From Kuschelorhynchus macadamiae (taxonomy: Eukaryota; Arthropoda; Insecta; Coleoptera; Curculionidae): 64,000 nucleotides of DNA. Both the position numbers and the translations under genes were made by a program. Below the pieces are notes generated by a model that was given only the letters and a program-made list of their open reading frames with translations, searched no databases and was not told the DNA's origin. The DNA lies in the NCBI GenBank assembly GCA_030620095.1, contig JAUTXW010000878.1, forward strand, positions 62,001 to 126,000. Reading direction: 5' to 3'. Shown in pieces: positions 1 to 11,225 of this stretch (position 1 is the first letter of the stretch; every line of letters begins with the position of its first letter).

Positions 1-69
1 CTTTTCACCTTTGTATAGACACTATTTTGTGTTATACAATAAAGATTATTTTATTTTTATTTTTTTTTA
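1..69 (+). mobile_element. Probable LINE 3' end (A/T-rich tail)
   Basis: The first 69 bases run into an AATAAAG signal followed by a T-rich tract (about 42-69), the usual look of an insect CR1/Jockey-type 3' untranslated end. No coding part of this copy lies in the window, so the family is inferred only from the many LINE pieces that follow. Confidence 0.35.
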
Positions 70-135
70 ATTGTCCATTTTCTCCTTCAGCAAGCATCTA
101 ATTTTATTTATGGTAAAAAAGTATGCAGACCTATT

Positions 136-1985
136 ATGCAAAGGGGCCTGTTTGCATTTCACAACAGTTTAGCTGGTAAGTCTTGGGAATTTGTGACTTC
201 GGGCATCCTTGATGTCAACCAGCAATGTAATAAATTCATTCAAATTTTAGAACAGGCCTACCTCAACTCATTTCCAGACAGAACTTTTAAGGTAAGATCT
301 GACCAGGTCAATAATATCACATGGTTTGGTGAGGAATTGAGAGCTATGCGTGAACAGGTGAATACTCTAAGAGACTTAAACAGAGAGTATGGATGTGTGA
401 GTGAAGAAGAATGTAAGAGATATAGAATGCTGTACAAGAATATGATTAGGGACTCTAAAATTGCCGCAAACAATAATTTAATAACTCTAGTAACCCAACC
501 AAAACCATCTGGAACATCATAAACGGACATAGAGATAAGACACAGATTTCATCACCAGGCACTATATTGACACCTGATGATTTTAACAACTTTTTTTCTA
601 ACATTGCTGAGAGCATAGCGCAGAATATCCCAGACAGTAGCATAAATTCCATTGACTATTTGCACTCAGTTGTTCCTCCAATTAATAAATTTTCCTTTTC
701 AGAAGTTACATTCAATGAGGTCCGTGATGTAACGAACAGCAGGAAAAATAAAAATAGTAAGGATATTTTTGGTCTACATAAAAAATTAATTAAAGCTATA
801 AAAAATGTTATACTGATATCTTTAACTAAATTAATAAACAACTGCTTTAAACACAACATATTCCCTGATGTGCTGAAAAAAGCCATAGTGATACCAATCA
901 TTAAAAAAGAAAACCCTGATCTCCCTGAAAATTCTAGGCCGATATGACTCCTACTCATAGTATCCAAAATATTTGAAAAAGGCATGGCCTTAAAACTAAC
1001 AACTTTTTCTGAAAACTATGGTTTATTTTCAAGGTATCAATTTGGTTTTCGCCAGGGTAAAAGCACTGTTTTGGGTATTCTGGACTTGATCTCAGTCATT
1101 ATGGAGGCTTTTTACAGGAAGCAGTACACTGCGGTTCTTCTGTGTGATTTGAGCAAGGCATTTGACTGTGGATTATGGCATCCTCCTGCAAAAGCTTCAT
1201 GCTTACAATTTTAGTGGGGGTAGCATCAGCCCATATCTCGACAACAGATTTCAGACTGTGAGGCATTCTCTTCACCATATAACACAGGTGGGGTGGCTTC
1301 GGTGGAGAAAGGGGTGGGCATTGGTGTCCCACAGGGCTCAATTCTGAGCCCAATCCTGTTTCTTTTATACAACAATGACTTACCATTAATAGAGGATCCA
1401 GTACACTGTACCCCACACTACACTCTCTTTGCTGATGACACCACTATCTCCTTTACTGGGGATAGGCTAGTAAGCGCGCAGGATGGGTCTGTGGCTGCAC
1501 AGGCGAAAGCCGAGCTCTGGTTCTGCACAAATAAGCTGCTTCTTAATGCGAATAAAACGAAGCGAATGATATTTTCATTGTGTGACCTTGAGGGGTGTGG
1601 TCTGGGAGTAACTCTTGATCCAACATTACAATGGAATGTCCACACCAGTGAAGTCGCCAAAAAATTAGCGCAAGGATTATGTGCTTTAAGAAATCTTGTT
1701 GGTTTAAAAATGGCATACTTTGCTATTTTCCACTCACATATTTCCTACGCGATATTCGCCTGAAGACACTTCTCGAGGGCTCGTAGATCGTTTGGTCTGC
1801 AGAGAAAAGCTGTAAGAATAATGACGAGGCTGGGGTACAGGGATGACTGCAGGGGGACTTTCTCATCTTTGGGAGTTCAATTCACTGTATATCCTGGAGA
1901 ATCTGTTGTTTGTTAAGAGAAACAATTTTCAAACCCACGACCAAGTACACCACCCTAATACCAGGGGAAGAGTGTTATTTCAATT
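136..1985 (+). pseudogene. LINE-A: broken CR1/Jockey-like reverse transcriptase
   Basis: Remnant of a non-LTR retrotransposon ORF2. In order it shows the linker between endonuclease and reverse transcriptase (136-522), the start of the RT domain (567-947, ending in the block PENSRPI), the palm block LCDLSKAFDCG (about 1135-1172), the block PQGSILSPILF (about 1328-1362) and the catalytic box FADDT (about 1428-1443). A C-terminal piece with RKAVRIMTRLGYRDDC follows at about 1800-1860. Stops and frame changes separate every block, and the FADD box sits in a different frame from the linker, so it cannot make one protein. The endonuclease is missing from its 5' side. LINE-B begins right after it. 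RT family membership is secure; the clade (CR1 or Jockey) is a guess from motif style. Confidence 0.8.
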
Positions 1986-1989
1986 TGCC

Positions 1990-2426
1990 AGGCTACAATC
2001 TACTAATCTTTGAATCAAGGGATAAGATTGGTGGTGGAGTTAGAATTCTAATCAAGGAAAAATATGATTTTACAGAGATCTACTAATCTCTGTAAAATGT
2101 TATGTGGCATATGTTCTATGTTGTTTCTACAAGTAGAGAATATCATTATAGGTGCCATTTATCAACCTCAGGACTTCGACAGAAATCTATTTCTTGATAT
2201 CTTTGAGCAGAAATTGGAACACATAAATAATCTTCATAAATCGGTCTGGATTCTGGGAGATTTAAACATAAACTTTTTGGATCTGAATGACCATCATAAA
2301 GTTTCACTTGATACTTTAATTCACTCAATGGGTCTCATTAACCTAAAAGTGCAAGCAAATTCTAGGAGTTTGATTGACTATGTTCTAACAAATGTTGATG
2401 GAAAATTGAATAACTTGGCTCTTATT
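1990..2426 (+). pseudogene. LINE-B, part 1: endonuclease/exonuclease/phosphatase (EEP) domain
   Basis: The 5' surviving part of a second LINE ORF2. The EEP (apurinic-endonuclease-like) nicking domain is seen from about 1995 (DKIGGGVRILIKEKYDF) through ILGDLNINFLDLND (about 2248-2290; the GD-N catalytic block) to SLIDYVLTN (about 2367-2395). Near 2070-2095 a short palindromic repeat around agatctactaatct breaks the frame. The domain is cut at 2426-2434 by the hAT insertion and resumes at 4817 with the missing SDHR block (about 4829-4843), which shows that both halves are one copy. Non-functional. Confidence 0.8.
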
Positions 2427-2434
2427 GACTACGA

Positions 2435-4816
2435 CAGTGGTCGCCAACCCATCGATCGCGAGCTACCAGTAGCTCGCGAAGATATTTCTGGTAGTTCACA
2501 ATATATCTTGTAAAAATCATAGAACCGTCCATAAATTTTGAAAAAAAAATCACAATATGAAAACAAGCAGCGGCCAGAATTGACCAGAGCGCCAGCATCA
2601 CGTGAATGTTTGAGAACACGAGAACGATCTAGATTGCTTTGAACGCCATAAATTGTCGGGGGTACGTGTTCAGTTTAAAACTGAAAGGCATTAGTCGTGT
2701 TAGTACACAGAGTGAATAAAATAGATTATGGCAAGCAGTAATAAGAAAGTAAAGACATAAAATTTTCATTCGGAATGGAAAGAACAGTATTTTTTTACAG
2801 AAGTTAAAGGTAAAAATGTATATTTGTTATGTAATGCCTGTGTTTTGGTTGCTAAAAAAGGAAATTTTGGGAGGCATCATAAAAGTGTACATTCTTTGAA
2901 AAATATTTCCCATTACATGCTGCCAGCAGAAAAGAAAAATTGAAACAATTAAAGAACCAGTTAATTGGACAACAGTCAATATCATCACCATCATATTGTG
3001 TGTCCCAAATGATTGCACAAACAAGAAACCGTATGAAGACGGGAAAATGATAAAACAGGCGTTTTTAGAAGCTGCAGATTCCCTATTTTCAAACTTTAAA
3101 AATAAAGACGAGATAGTTTCAGTAATAAAATCTATACAACTTTCTGCTAATATATTGAAGAGACGAGTGGAAGTAATGAGCAAGGATATTTTTTCACAGT
3201 TAAAAACTGACTTAGATAACTGTGTTTATTTCTTTCTTCAACTGGATGAATCAACAGATGTGGTTGACTTCTCCCAGATTGCTGTGTTCGTCAGGATTGT
3301 TTTTAGTGATTTTATGATTAAACAAAGAGATATTTTTAAGTTTATTCCACTGAAAGGATATATCATTGGACAGGAATTGTTTTCTCATTAAAACAATTTT
3401 ATATCTGAGCAAATTTCAATTTCAAAATTGATAGGCTTGACAACTGATGGGGCTATGGTGGGTTGTGATAAGGGTCTGGTAGCATTTTGTCGTAAAGATG
3501 AACTCTTGCCACAATTTCTGTGTTAGGAATGCATTATTCATCAACAAACATTATGTTGAAATTTTTTAAAACTAAACGTCATGAAATTGGTAGTAAAAAT
3601 TGTAAACAAGATTAGAGCTCACGCATTACAAAGAAGATTATTCAAAATCTTAGCTGATGAATTGATTGTCCTTATGGGGATCTACTTCTTCACTCTGAAG
3701 TGCGATGGCTAAATAGAGGACAAGTATTAACACGTTTTAATGAACCCTGTTATTGTTAAATTTTTCAAACATCACGGCGAACCGAAATTCAATTTGGCTT
3801 AAAGATTTTGGGATTCTTGTGGACATTACAGACTTAAGATTAATGAACTCAATTTGCAACTTCAGGGAAGAGATAAAGAACTGACAGAAATGATTTTCGA
3901 TATAAATGCATTGATAAAAACACTTTAGTTTTGGGAACAAACCCTAATCAACCGTGATGTCAAGCATTTTCCTGTTCTTCCAGAGAAGATATCTCAAAAT
4001 CCAATAGAACCCTATGACAGTAAATCTCATGTAGAAATAGCTTCTAAATTGAAAGATAACTTCAAAATCTGTTTAAGGATTTCAACAACATGGCATTGGT
4101 GGCTCAATTTGTGGTTTCACCCTTCATGGAAATTGATATCCAACAGCTTGCAACTTGTGTTATGGAGAACTTTGGCGAAGACATCGCTGCAACTTAACTG
4201 GAAGTGATTGCATTTCAAAGTGATTTAGCATTGAAATCATTAGTTTCAAGAAGAAAATGTATCTGGCCTATACTAAGCACTGACAAATATTTCGTTCTCT
4301 GTCGGGTTGCCTTAAAAGTGAAAGCGTTATTTACTTCAACCTATTTGTGTGAATCTTCTTTTTCCAATATGAAGTTTATTAAGAACAAATACCGCAATCG
4401 CTTTACAGATGAATATTTGTATAATTGTGTTCGAATGGCTGTATTAAATTACAATGCAAACATAAAAAAACTTATCGATGAGTCCGAGTGTCAACCTTCT
4501 CATTGAACGCGCGCATTTTTATTAGATGTTTTTGTTTAAAATTTTAATTATAATGTTTTGTTTACTTTTATTAAGACGAATGTGACATGCCATTATGGCT
4601 ATATGAAAATTTTGTTTATTTTTTACACCCCTACTGTTGGTAGGTATGTATTAGCATTAGTTAAGTAGTTATTAATTACATAAAAACATGTATGTCAAAT
4701 AAAACTGTGCATTATATCATTTAGGCTGGCTTAAACGCTGCTTACAAGTAGGTAGGGTAGGTTTATTTCTAAATTGTCAAAGTAGCTCAACACCTTGAAA
4801 AGGTTGGAGACCACTG
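2435..4816 (+). mobile_element. hAT-superfamily DNA transposon inserted in LINE-B
   Basis: A 2382-bp element with terminal inverted repeats cagtggtcgccaaccc at its left end and the reverse complement of cagtggtctccaacct at its right end. It is flanked by a perfect 8-bp target-site duplication, gactacga, at 2427-2434 and 4817-4824; 8 bp is the hAT hallmark. Removing the element and one duplication restores the LINE EEP reading frame. Inside lies a broken BED-zinc-finger hAT transposase. The perfect duplication argues the insertion is younger than its decayed coding region suggests, or that it was mobilised by another copy's transposase. Confidence 0.93.
2728..4506 (+). pseudogene. hAT transposase with BED zinc finger (ZBED5-like), inactivated
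   Basis: Decayed cut-and-paste transposase. An ATG at 2728 begins a frame that hits a TAA after ten codons; past that stop comes a BED-type zinc finger (CNAC about 2833-2844, then RHHKSVH about 2872-2892). The region 2996-3391 holds the block LDESTDVVDFSQIAVFVRIV typical of the ZBED5/FAM200-like hAT catalytic core. The C-terminal hAT dimerisation region is at 4204-4506 (STYLCESSFSNMKFIKNKYR, then a conserved LYNCVRMA). The middle (3392-4203) has several stops and frame changes. The dimerisation signature and the 8-bp duplication of the carrier agree on the superfamily. Confidence 0.85.
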
Positions 4817-4824
4817 GACTACGA

Positions 4825-6040
4825 TATAAGTGATCATAGAATTCAAATATATAATAAACACAATTACATATTCCCAACAACAGGCTAAAGTTTTATAGCT
4901 ACGCATATTTAAACAGTCAAACATGTAAAATAGGTTTGGATAATATAATAAACTCGACATGGCATGATCCAAATGTCTTATGTGATCAAATTGTTAGAGT
5001 CCTTCAAGAAAATATCACTTACAGAACAGTGAGGGATCGTTTCAGACGTAAATCTGCTCCTTGGTTTAACATACAACTACATCAATTAATAATAAGAAGA
5101 GACAGAGAGAGAAGAAAAGACACAATTTCCAAATAGTTTTTTTTTCCAACCAAATACAAAAACACTCAGAATACCATTAAAGAACCTTACTAGCAAAAAG
5201 GCAATTTTATGAGAACCAAATTAAAGAAGCTGCTGGTAATTCCAAAAGAATGTGGTCTGTACTGAATGAAGTTATACATACCAAAAAAAAAAGCAAAAAT
5301 TCAGTTGAAGTTGTCAAACTTGAGGTCGATAATGAAATTATAGACAATCCTAAGGAAATTGCTAATCATCTAAACATACATTTCACGGAGATAGGCAGAA
5401 CACTAGCAGAAAACATTCCGACCTCAACTTATGTGAAACCCGAAGTCACTCTCATTACTTACATCAGTGGGAATTTACCACAACAGAGGAAATAAAACAG
5501 TTAATCACTGAGCTTAAGTCTAGAAAAACTTGTGGATCAGATTCAGTCACTTGGGTTATCCTTAAGGAGTTCTGCGAGGAGATGTCTATTATTCTTTGTA
5601 ACTTAATAAACTTTCTTTTGAAACTGATTCACTACCTAATGGACTAAAAAACGCGAAAATAATACCCCTACATAAAGGAGGTGTGGCCTGTCCAAGCAAT
5701 TACCGCCCGATATCCCTACTCAGTACTATATCAAAGATTATAAAAAAATGTATCAATAAAAGACTTGTTTCTTATCTAAACTTAAAAAATTTCTGGTACA
5801 GTGGGCAGTATGGTTTTCGTTGACCTCACTATTTTGATTTCTACATTTGAGCATGCTGGTGTAGCTGGAGTGGCTTTGAATTGGTTTAGGGATTATTTAA
5901 ATGCCCGTACACAGCTTGTTAGTATTAACGGTATGTCAAGTGAAATAAAGGACTTGTCCCATGGTGATCCACAAGGATCCATATTGGGTACAACATTATT
6001 TCTTATGTACATAAACTCACTATCACATCTTAATCTATAA
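4825..6040 (+). pseudogene. LINE-B, part 2: end of EEP, linker and N-terminal RT
   Basis: Continuation of LINE-B beyond the hAT element. It starts with the SDHR end of the EEP domain, followed by the linker (4936-5136; 5250-5495, with WSVLNEVIHTKKKS) and the RT domain: NYRPISLLSTISKI (about 5698-5740), the thumb-side block HAGVAGVALNWFRDYLNART (about 5850-5910), and the block GDPQGSILGTTLFLMYINSL (about 5962-6025). It has at least four frame breaks. A small antisense insertion separates it from the catalytic YADDT box at about 6201. Confidence 0.8.
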
Positions 6041-6198
6041 TAATAATAATAACAATTTATTCTTCCATAAAATCATTTACATATGACCAAGGTTTTGTCA
6101 AAAATTATAACTAAGACTAAAGTACACAATTAGATACCTATATATAAATAAAATGACAAATAATTTTAGAATGACAAAAATACTAGAGGGAATCCTTT
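6040..6198 (-). mobile_element. Short antisense LINE 3'-end insertion inside LINE-B
   Basis: About 150 bp of non-coding DNA lies between two RT blocks that are normally about ten residues apart. It opens with (TAA)n then caatttattctt, which reversed reads as the AATAAA-(TTA)n tail of a LINE. It is best read as a 5'-truncated LINE tail inserted on the minus strand. The same kind of tail closes LINE-D at about 7812. No clear target duplication was found. Confidence 0.55.
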
Positions 6199-7248
6199 AG
6201 TTGTATGCAGATGATACTTGCCTTACATATTTTGGCACTGATCTGGCAGAAACAAAGATGGCAATCGAGAATGATTTGTTACTGGTCTCAGAATGGCTCA
6301 AATTCTATAAACTAACCTTGAACACTACAAAGTCAGAGTTTATGATTATATCAAGAAAACCAGATTGGAATAACATGCAGTTAACTTTAAATGGAGCCCA
6401 GATGAACAAGTCCACATGCATTAAATACATTGGATTATACATTGATTCAAGACTCACCTGGGAACAGCATATTTTGCACTTGTGCCAAAAAATCTCTCCA
6501 ACAGTGGGAGTTCTTAGCAGAGCTGCTAGAATTCTTCCATTAACCCAGCGAAAATTTCTGTATAACTCATTGATTCATTCCCATATCTCTTATTTAAACC
6601 TTATGTGTAGCAAAACTTCTCAAATCAAATTAAAACCTTTACAGGTCCTGCAAAATAGAGCTGTTAAAAAAGTCCTCAACCTTCCTTTTTGCTATCCAAC
6701 CAGTTTACTCTATCGCCTCAACAAAATTCTTGATATTCTTTCTTTATCCATCTTTCAAACATGTGTTTTCATTCATCACTGTTCCCAAAATGACGTTCAT
6801 TCATCATGGCAATTTGTTCCATTCAACCAAATACATACCTGTAACACCCGCAATAACAGAAACTTCAGAACTGCTGCTGTAAGAATAATGACTGGCCAAA
6901 GAAGTATACTCACAGAAGGTTTGTAACACTACAACGACCTTCTTATTCAGTTGAAGTCCCTGCGACCCCATCATTTTAAGCCTGCACTAAAGAGACATTT
7001 ATTTGCTAATAATTGACTGCTATATGTTTTACTTGTGAATCGTGTAATTTTTGATTTTTTGTTTTATGTAGAAAGTAAATGTATTATATTTGGTTTATAT
7101 ATACAATATTTAACTTCAAACAATTGGTGCAATATTAAGTGTTTGACCTACATAGCCCAGTGCTTGTATACTGTACTATGTATACTTACTATGTGTTCTG
7201 AATTTTTTTTTATATATTCATTAATAAATCATTATTTGGAAAAAAAAA
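6199..7248 (+). pseudogene. LINE-B, part 3: RT catalytic box, C-terminus and 3' UTR
   Basis: The catalytic box MYADDTCLTYF opens this part (6201). An open stretch of 241 codons follows to 6926, the longest intact LINE piece in the window. It carries ENDLLLVSEWLKFYKLTLNT, then KCIKYIGLYID-type and LYNSLIHSHISY blocks typical of CR1/Jockey thumb and C-terminal regions. After the stop, another frame continues with LKSLRPHHFKPALKRHLF to about 7013. Non-coding DNA then runs to an A-rich end near 7248, which I take as the 3' end. Catalytic aspartates are kept but the protein as a whole is interrupted. Confidence 0.8.
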
Positions 7249-7735
7249 TCTGGTGCCTCTCTGCTGGCATCTGAAGAAATATCAAGATGGGCCTGGATAT
7301 TGGGCAATTAAGTTCTTTAATGTTTTACCAGAAAATATCAAAAGCTTAGATTTTAATCAATTCGACAGGAAAGTAAAACACATTTTAGTCAAGCATTATT
7401 TCTATTCATTTCATGATTTTTTAACATTCAGATTTTAAAATTTTTGTTTGTTTGTTTGAACTGTATAATGTCTAGGCTATTATTTTAATACTGTTGTTTA
7501 ATGTCATTCAGTGTTAGGGCTATTCTTGTGGTAAATTAGTATTTGCTATTGTCTTAGTATTTGTTAATAATTTCAATATTTATTATCTTAACTAGTATAA
7601 TGTGTATATTTAGTAACTTTTTAAACATTTCAACAAGTAGGACTAGTTCTGAATTTATAATTTGATGTGTGTAAACCTTTTGTGTAATTAACATGAAATA
7701 AATAAGTACGAGTATGAGTAGGTGTTTGATGTATA
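7249..7735 (+). pseudogene. LINE-C: C-terminal scrap plus 3' UTR
   Basis: The open stretch 7253-7438 contains DGPGYWAIKFFNVLPENIKS and ends in FYSFHDFL, a C-terminal signature shared with LINE-I (16.7 kb). It abuts the A-rich end of LINE-B, so it is a 5'-truncated separate insertion. AT-rich non-coding sequence with an AATAAATAAG signal (about 7697) makes up the rest. Confidence 0.6.
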
Positions 7736-7811
7736 CTAGCCATTTTGAGAGATTTATTTGATTGTTATTTATTTTGTGGGGATATAAAAAACAGAATGAT
7801 AAAATAATGAT

Positions 7812-9775
7812 ATAATAATAATAATAATCTTTATTTTAAATCATATTTAACATACAACCTGTACCAAAGGCACACAAAAACATACAACCATGAAAGGAAA
7901 TAGCGTCATAAAAACAAGAACTGTATTACATCTAATTAACACACAAAAATTGCTCACCCAAAAATGCTTATCTGATATCATCCTGAATACAGTATGGTTC
8001 TAAGTTAATTAATAGTTCCTTAATCCTTATTTTAAACAATTTCTTGCTTTCAATACATTTTATATTATCAGGTAAACCATTGAAAAGTTTTAGGCACATA
8101 TAATGTGTTATGTTGAGTTAAAGTTAACTGATGACATGTATAATTTACGTTCACAGTCCTTGTGTTGTAATCATGTGATGTTTGCAAGTCAAACAAATCT
8201 CTGTTATTAAAGTCAAAGTTCTACATGTTCTAAATACACCCCTACAACTTTCAATAAACACCATTTTTTCAATAATTCTAAGTACACGTTTCTGAACAAC
8301 AAACAATTTTTGTATTAAGCTATTAGCTCCCCAAAATATGATTCCATATTTCAAAACAGATTCAAAGTTAGCATAGTATATTATTTTTAAACTTTTTTCA
8401 TTCATATACCTCCCAACCACCCTGATTCCATAACAAACGGAGTTTAATCTATGTGTCAGCTGTTCAATATTATAAGACCAATTTAAAAATTCGTCCATTT
8501 TTTCTACTACCTCCAGATCAGAATCTACCAAAGATATTACCCGCGGTTTTTCTATTCTTGACTGTTTTGTTCTGGAAAGTAAAATATTTGTTTTATTACT
8601 GTTCAAAAATAACCTATTCTCAGCAAACCTAGTACAAGCTCTTTCGAAAAATGATGTTCCCATTGTTAGCAAACCTGCAAGATCTTTTCCGCCAGATTAG
8701 TGTCAACTGCATAGCAAGTTAAAAACTCATTTGGATGTTCCGCTATGAAATCAAGGTCATTGAGAAAGATTATAAATAGTATTGGACCTGCTATACTTCC
8801 CTGTGCTATACCTACTTTGTTTTCCATTATATTAGAGTAATAAGTTTTGCCATTCTTTGTTACCTTAATTTTTTGTTTTTTTTTCTTGTTAAATAGAATT
8901 CGAATAAACTTAATGTTCTTCCTCTAACACCATACAATTCCAATTTCTTTAAAAGTAAGTCACAATCAATGCAATCATACGCTTTAGACAAATCTAAACA
9001 TACCCCAAGTGCCAAATTCCCCGACTGAATATTATCTAAAATATGCAGTATGTGTTGACCTGCCAGCGGTATATCCATGCTGATTTATATTAAGTATATT
9101 GCATTCGTTTATAAATTTTATCAGTCTTTGACACATCGATAGTTCAAACAATTTTGAAAAGGATGGTACGATGCTTATTGGTCTATAGTTTTCCATTAAT
9201 TTGATGTCCCCTTTTTTAAATAATGGTTTTATTAGAGCTATTTGAAGATTATTTGGAAAAATGCCTTGTTTAAACGAATTATTGATAACATAGAACATTG
9301 CAAATTACAAGGATAGCTATTTTTATTTATTTATTTATTTATTATAGAGGTCAGGTATTTGATCCAGGTTGCCTTTAATTCTAATATCGATATTTAGATC
9401 TTGAGCCTGTCCAGTTATGTCTGCATATATTCCATATACACTTACTTTTATTGTCTGACGATACTAATCTTGTTTCATATTCTTCTAACCTCACCACACG
9501 TAACAAATTGTCATATTCTTCGTTTGTTTTGTTGTATGATTTTTTAAAATTATTATCTATACGCGATAAAGTTAATAAAATGTCTAATCTTTTTTTGCAC
9601 TCGTCAACTCTTGGATCATTCAATTTTTTATTTTTAGTTTTGATTTTAATTGGTTTTAGAGGGAAACAGTGATTGAAAAGAATAATAGAATTATTCATAA
9701 ATGTGTTCCATTGTTTGTCAACATCATTACCGTTTATGTCATATGTCATATGTTTTCTGTGTTAACATAAATTGA
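7812..9775 (-). pseudogene. LINE-D: inverted CR1/Jockey-like copy with damaged catalytic box
   Basis: A minus-strand LINE with its 3' tail, (AAT)n, at 7812. Reading right to left: EN-RT linker (9749-9381), N-terminal RT with MENYRPISIVPSFSKLFE (9298-9032), LDLSKAYDCIDCDLLLKKLE (9078-8860), then after a gap the catalytic region (about 8780-8690) and the C-terminal region (8672-8151, with LNSNKTNILL and LKYGIIFWG). The catalytic box reads YAVD instead of YADD, so a metal-binding aspartate is lost. An (ATTT)n tract at about 9317-9343 lies where RT N-terminal residues are missing. No endonuclease is seen upstream. Confidence 0.82.
9317..9343. repeat. (ATTT)n microsatellite inside LINE-D
   Basis: Six to seven ATTT units placed between the linker and RT pieces of LINE-D. 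Some coding sequence of the LINE is missing at this point. Confidence 0.8.
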
Positions 9776-9836
9776 TTGATTTAGGTCAAAAGATTCGAGC
9801 ATTGAGACAAAATTTGTTTTGTGACTACTCTATATT

Positions 9837-9882
9837 AATCAATCAATCAATCAATCAATGATTGATTGATTGATTGATTAAT
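9837..9882. repeat. (AATC)n/(GATT)n palindrome
   Basis: Five AATC units run directly into the complementary GATT units (centre about 9859), giving a nearly perfect 46-bp palindrome with almost no loop. It marks the boundary between minus-strand LINE-D and plus-strand LINE-E. Confidence 0.9.
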
Positions 9883-9904
9883 TTAAAAAAAAGCCCATAA
9901 AAGA

Positions 9905-11030
9905 TACAAAATGACCAATAATTGGTCCCATTATACAGTATTTTCCACATAAGGAAAGAATGTAGGTACCTTTCTAAAATATCTCATCAAGAACATATTG
10001 CACATATCAAGAACTCAATAAAAAATTATTCCAAAGAGTTTTGGAAATATGTTCACGAAAAACAAGGGTCTCACATTCTCCCTAATTTAATGTCTTTTAA
10101 AGGTTCCAGTTCATAAAAGCCCAAAAAAATTGCCAGTTATTTTGCTGAGTTTTTTGGCTCAGTGTTCAATGATTCAACAAATACCATTGAAAATGATCAC
10201 CCAGAATTACATTACATCCACGATAGAACACTAGATTTGAACCTTTTACAAATAAAACCGATTAATGTCTTCAATGCAATCTTGGTATGGTCTCAGACGG
10301 TGATCCCAGGAAAATCTTAGTGCAGTGTAGATGTACTCTGTCAACTGTTCTTGAAAGAAATTTAATGCATCTCTATCAACGGAAATCTTTCCCAAAAAAT
10401 GGAAAACATGTTTTGTCAGCCCTATTTTTAAAAATGGAGACAGATCAAATGTGGAAAACTACAGAGGTATCTCTAAGCTCTCTATAATAAGTAAAGTCCT
10501 GGAGTTAATAGTGGTGGACAAAATATCCCCCTTGGTAAACAATGTATTGAACACAGAGAAGCATGGATTCTATTCAGGCGTTCCACCATAACAAATCTTT
10601 TATGATATGAGGAATTCTTGTCAGGTGCCTTGGAGACTCGGGATCATGTTCACTCCATCTATACAGATTTCTCTAAGGCTTTCGACAGGGTTAATAATGG
10701 AATATTAATAAAACAACTTGAAGCTCTGGGTTTTTATGGTCCTTTATGAATGTGGATCTCAAGTTATCTATCAGACAGAAAGATGATTATTAGAATAAAT
10801 AATGTTCTCTCCTCCAAAATTCTGGTTCATTCTGAAGTGCCTCAGGGAGCACATCTTTCCCCTATTCTATTTAACTGCTCTCTTTTACTTTATGCAGATG
10901 ACCCCAAATTGTTTAAGACAATTAATTCACTAGAAGATTGTGAAAGGCTGCAGCAGGATCTGGATAGTTTTGTAAATTGGTGCCTAGTTAATGATTTAAC
11001 ATTAAACAAATGAGGAAAACTCTCCTGTTT
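9905..11030 (+). pseudogene. LINE-E: broken RT
   Basis: Fragments of ORF2: linker FWKYVHEKQGSHILPNLMSF (10037-10097), the region with NVENYRGISKLSIISK in a shifted frame (about 10450-10495), YTDFSKAFDRV (about 10660-10695), then 10750-11013 with MWISSYLSDRKMIIRINN, PQGAHLSPILF, the box YADDPKLF and NWCLVNDLTLNK. A few residues are missing between PILF and YADD (about 10870). The upstream endonuclease is absent, and stops break it into at least five pieces. Confidence 0.78.
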
Positions 11031-11200
11031 TTACACCATCCCAAGTAAATTTAGCAATTATTGAAGCCCAAACCATCCAAAAAATACAAGAAATTCAAGA
11101 TCTATCAAATGGCGAAAACGTTGCAGCAAATGAAGAAGGTTGGAAAAAACCTAAACAAAGACACAACTGTATTTACACCATCCCTAGTAAATTAAATTAA
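11031..11200 (+). pseudogene. Possible LINE ORF1 tail between direct repeats
   Basis: A translatable run with IIEAQTIQKIQEIQDLSN and WKKPKQRH looks like the basic C-terminus of a LINE ORF1. It is bounded by two near-identical copies of tttacaccatccc-aagtaaatt (about 11031 and 11180), about 149 bp apart. I cannot tell whether the direct repeats come from insertion or internal duplication. Confidence 0.35.
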
Positions 11201-11225
11201 TTAATAAAATTCAACACTATGTCAT

